This document shows positions 5,360 to 6,449 of a stretch of 6,449 nt of DNA, piece after piece. Each line of letters starts with the position of its first letter. The first letter of the stretch is position 1. This DNA comes from Nocardioides sp. (GTDB lineage: Bacteria > Actinomycetota > Actinomycetes > Propionibacteriales > Nocardioidaceae): NCBI GenBank assembly GCA_029264225.1, contig JARICB010000242.1, positions 1-6,449 on the forward strand, in the 5' to 3' direction. The position numbers were made by a program, and so were the translations under genes. Under the pieces are notes generated by a model. It saw only the letters and a program-made list of their open reading frames with translations. It did no database searches and was not told the origin of the DNA.

Positions 5360-6449
5360 ATGCGACCCCTCAAGACTGCAATCGCCCTGGCTGCGAGCGC
5401 GCTCGCCCTGACGCTGGCCTCGGCCAGCGCGGCCCCCGCCGTGCCGACGGACTCGACTGCACGCCTAGCGAGTGCCCGCAAGGGCTCACTGACGATGTCG
5501 TCCGGTGCCTACGTGCCGGGACAGGGCGTCGCCTTCTCGGGGACGCTGGGCAAGTCGGGTGTTCGCAAGATAACCCTCCAGCAGCACATGAACCGTCCCG
5601 GTGACGCGTGGTTCGCGGTGCGCGACTTCAAGTCGAAGACGCGCGCGGACGGCAGTTTCAACTTCGTGTGGCAGGCGCCGTCGATGAAGGGCATCAGCTT
5701 CCGGGTGGTCGCCAAGGGCGCGGCGACACCGAGCGTGATGCTCAACTCGGTCCAGGAGGACGTCGCCATGTTCGTCACCGACCCGGCCAACCCGCAGTCG
5801 ACCTACAGCCAGAACCAGGCCGAGGCGGGGGTGCCGTTCGGGGTCACGGTCCGCTATGTGCCGGGCCTGCCCGAGTTCGCCGGACGTTCCGTCACCCTGC
5901 AACGTCGCATCAATGGCGAGACCTGGCAGCCCATCGGTTCCTCCGTCCTGGGGGCCGACGGCTACGCCTATCTTCCGGGACTCGTCGAGCCGGCTGCTGG
6001 GACAGTGGTCTATCGCAGTGTCGTAGGCGGCTACACCAGCGGTGGTAGTCAGGTGGGCTGGCTCCATTCGTTCCCGACCTACGTCACCGTCTACGCCCCC
6101 GGCACGTTCCCGGTGGCGACCTCCGCCAAGGGATCCGGCAAGGGTGCGCTGCCAACCGCGGCACCACGCGGGGGCGCGAGCTCTCAGGGGGCGCTCGCAC
6201 GGCGCCGCAGCGGCGCCTCCGCGACCGCGAGCAGCAAGTTTCGTTGGTATCCGAGCCTGTACGACTACTCCTGGGAGTTCGGCCAGCCGCTCGACGGCCC
6301 GCCGGCCACCGGGAAGCTGAACAAGGGGACGTGGCAGGAATACTCCGATGGGACCGGCCGCGTCGGTCGGCTCAACGGAGCCATGTTCATCCAGAGCCAG
6401 CGCGAGGGGGCCGGATACGGCACCACCCGCGCCACGCTGAAGGGAGCGG
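5360..6449 (+). CDS. Secreted protein with two Ig-like repeats and the start of a GH16-like domain (C-terminus beyond window)
   Basis: This frame is open from ATG 5360 to the right edge: 363 codons and no stop, so it is partial. Residues 1-24 are a classical Sec signal peptide: MRPLK, a hydrophobic Ala/Leu core, then cleavage after ASA (22-24). Two related beta-rich segments follow, about 43-119 and 146-225. They share the pattern (I/V)TLQ-x-x-x-N, a Trp, then ADG and a final R-x-V-x-x-G, as expected of Ig-like/adhesion modules. Residues 251-293 are a Gly/Ala/Ser-rich linker containing ARRRSG. From 294 a new domain begins (YDYSWEFGQPLDG, then GTWQEYSDG, RVGRLNGAMFIQSQ, GYGTTRATLKG). Its Trp/Glu-Phe opening, G-x-M-F-I-Q-S strand and YGTTRA segment resemble the start of family 16 glycoside hydrolases. 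The catalytic E-x-D-x-x-E would lie beyond the window, so enzymatic activity is unproven. It is probably an extracellular or wall-bound carbohydrate-active protein. It starts 84 bases after meaB and probably has its own promoter. Confidence 0.85.
   Translation, partial: MRPLKTAIALAASALALTLASASAAPAVPTDSTARLASARKGSLTMSSGAYVPGQGVAFSGTLGKSGVRKITLQQHMNRPGDAWFAVRDFKSKTRADGSFNFVWQAPSMKGISFRVVAKGAATPSVMLNSVQEDVAMFVTDPANPQSTYSQNQAEAGVPFGVTVRYVPGLPEFAGRSVTLQRRINGETWQPIGSSVLGADGYAYLPGLVEPAAGTVVYRSVVGGYTSGGSQVGWLHSFPTYVTVYAPGTFPVATSAKGSGKGALPTAAPRGGASSQGALARRRSGASATASSKFRWYPSLYDYSWEFGQPLDGPPATGKLNKGTWQEYSDGTGRVGRLNGAMFIQSQREGAGYGTTRATLKGA

Noticed and set aside
5486..6067. Minus-strand frame of 193 codons opposite the secreted protein
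   Set aside because: The plus strand carries a signal peptide and domain-like sequence throughout. The minus frame is His/Arg-rich with no recognisable features.

Overview
The window is high-GC DNA from an actinobacterium. Codon use is strongly G/C at third positions, GTG starts occur, and one gene resembles the Scy/FilP/DivIVA coiled-coil proteins of this phylum. The overall style suggests Nocardioidaceae (Nocardioides or Aeromicrobium type). This placement is inference from protein style and gene order; no rRNA or other marker gene is present.

Layout. (1) Positions 1-957, minus: the first 319 codons of a cytoskeletal-type coiled-coil protein that runs off the left edge. (2) 958-1085: its upstream region plus a strong hairpin terminator that ends the ccrA transcript. 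(3) 1086-2426, minus: ccrA, crotonyl-CoA carboxylase/reductase. (4) 2427-2540: a 114-base gap with the ccrA ribosome binding site and an imperfect dyad. (5) 2541-2984, minus: mce, methylmalonyl-CoA epimerase. (6) 2985-3125: a divergent intergenic region with a candidate promoter. (7) 3126-4310, plus: acetyl-CoA acetyltransferase (thiolase). (8) 4307-5275, plus: meaB, the GTPase chaperone of B12-dependent acyl-CoA mutases, overlapping the thiolase stop by 4 bases. (9) 5276-5359: a short gap with a promoter-like element. (10) 5360 to the right edge, plus: the first 363 codons of a secreted protein with two Ig-like repeats, a linker, and the start of what looks like a GH16-type glycoside hydrolase domain.

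How the genes work together. Positions 1086-5275 form a short-chain acyl-CoA module around one divergent promoter region. The thiolase condenses two acetyl-CoA to acetoacetyl-CoA (or runs in reverse). Ccr reductively carboxylates crotonyl-CoA to ethylmalonyl-CoA. The epimerase interconverts the C2 epimers of methylmalonyl-CoA and ethylmalonyl-CoA. MeaB loads and protects the B12 mutases acting on these products. All four belong to the ethylmalonyl-CoA pathway of acetate assimilation or to the propionyl-CoA/methylmalonyl-CoA route. The mutases, the 3-hydroxybutyryl-CoA dehydrogenase and crotonase, and the lyase are not in the window, so a complete pathway cannot be claimed. The flanking coiled-coil and secreted proteins look unrelated to this metabolism.

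No tRNA, rRNA, insertion sequence, CRISPR array or phage gene was seen. I found no clear sign of a wholly new system. The points most worth a second look are the unbroken 11-residue repeat in the coiled-coil protein, the Gln in place of a metal-binding His in the epimerase, the dyad elements in the two regulatory gaps, and the uncharacterised secreted protein.
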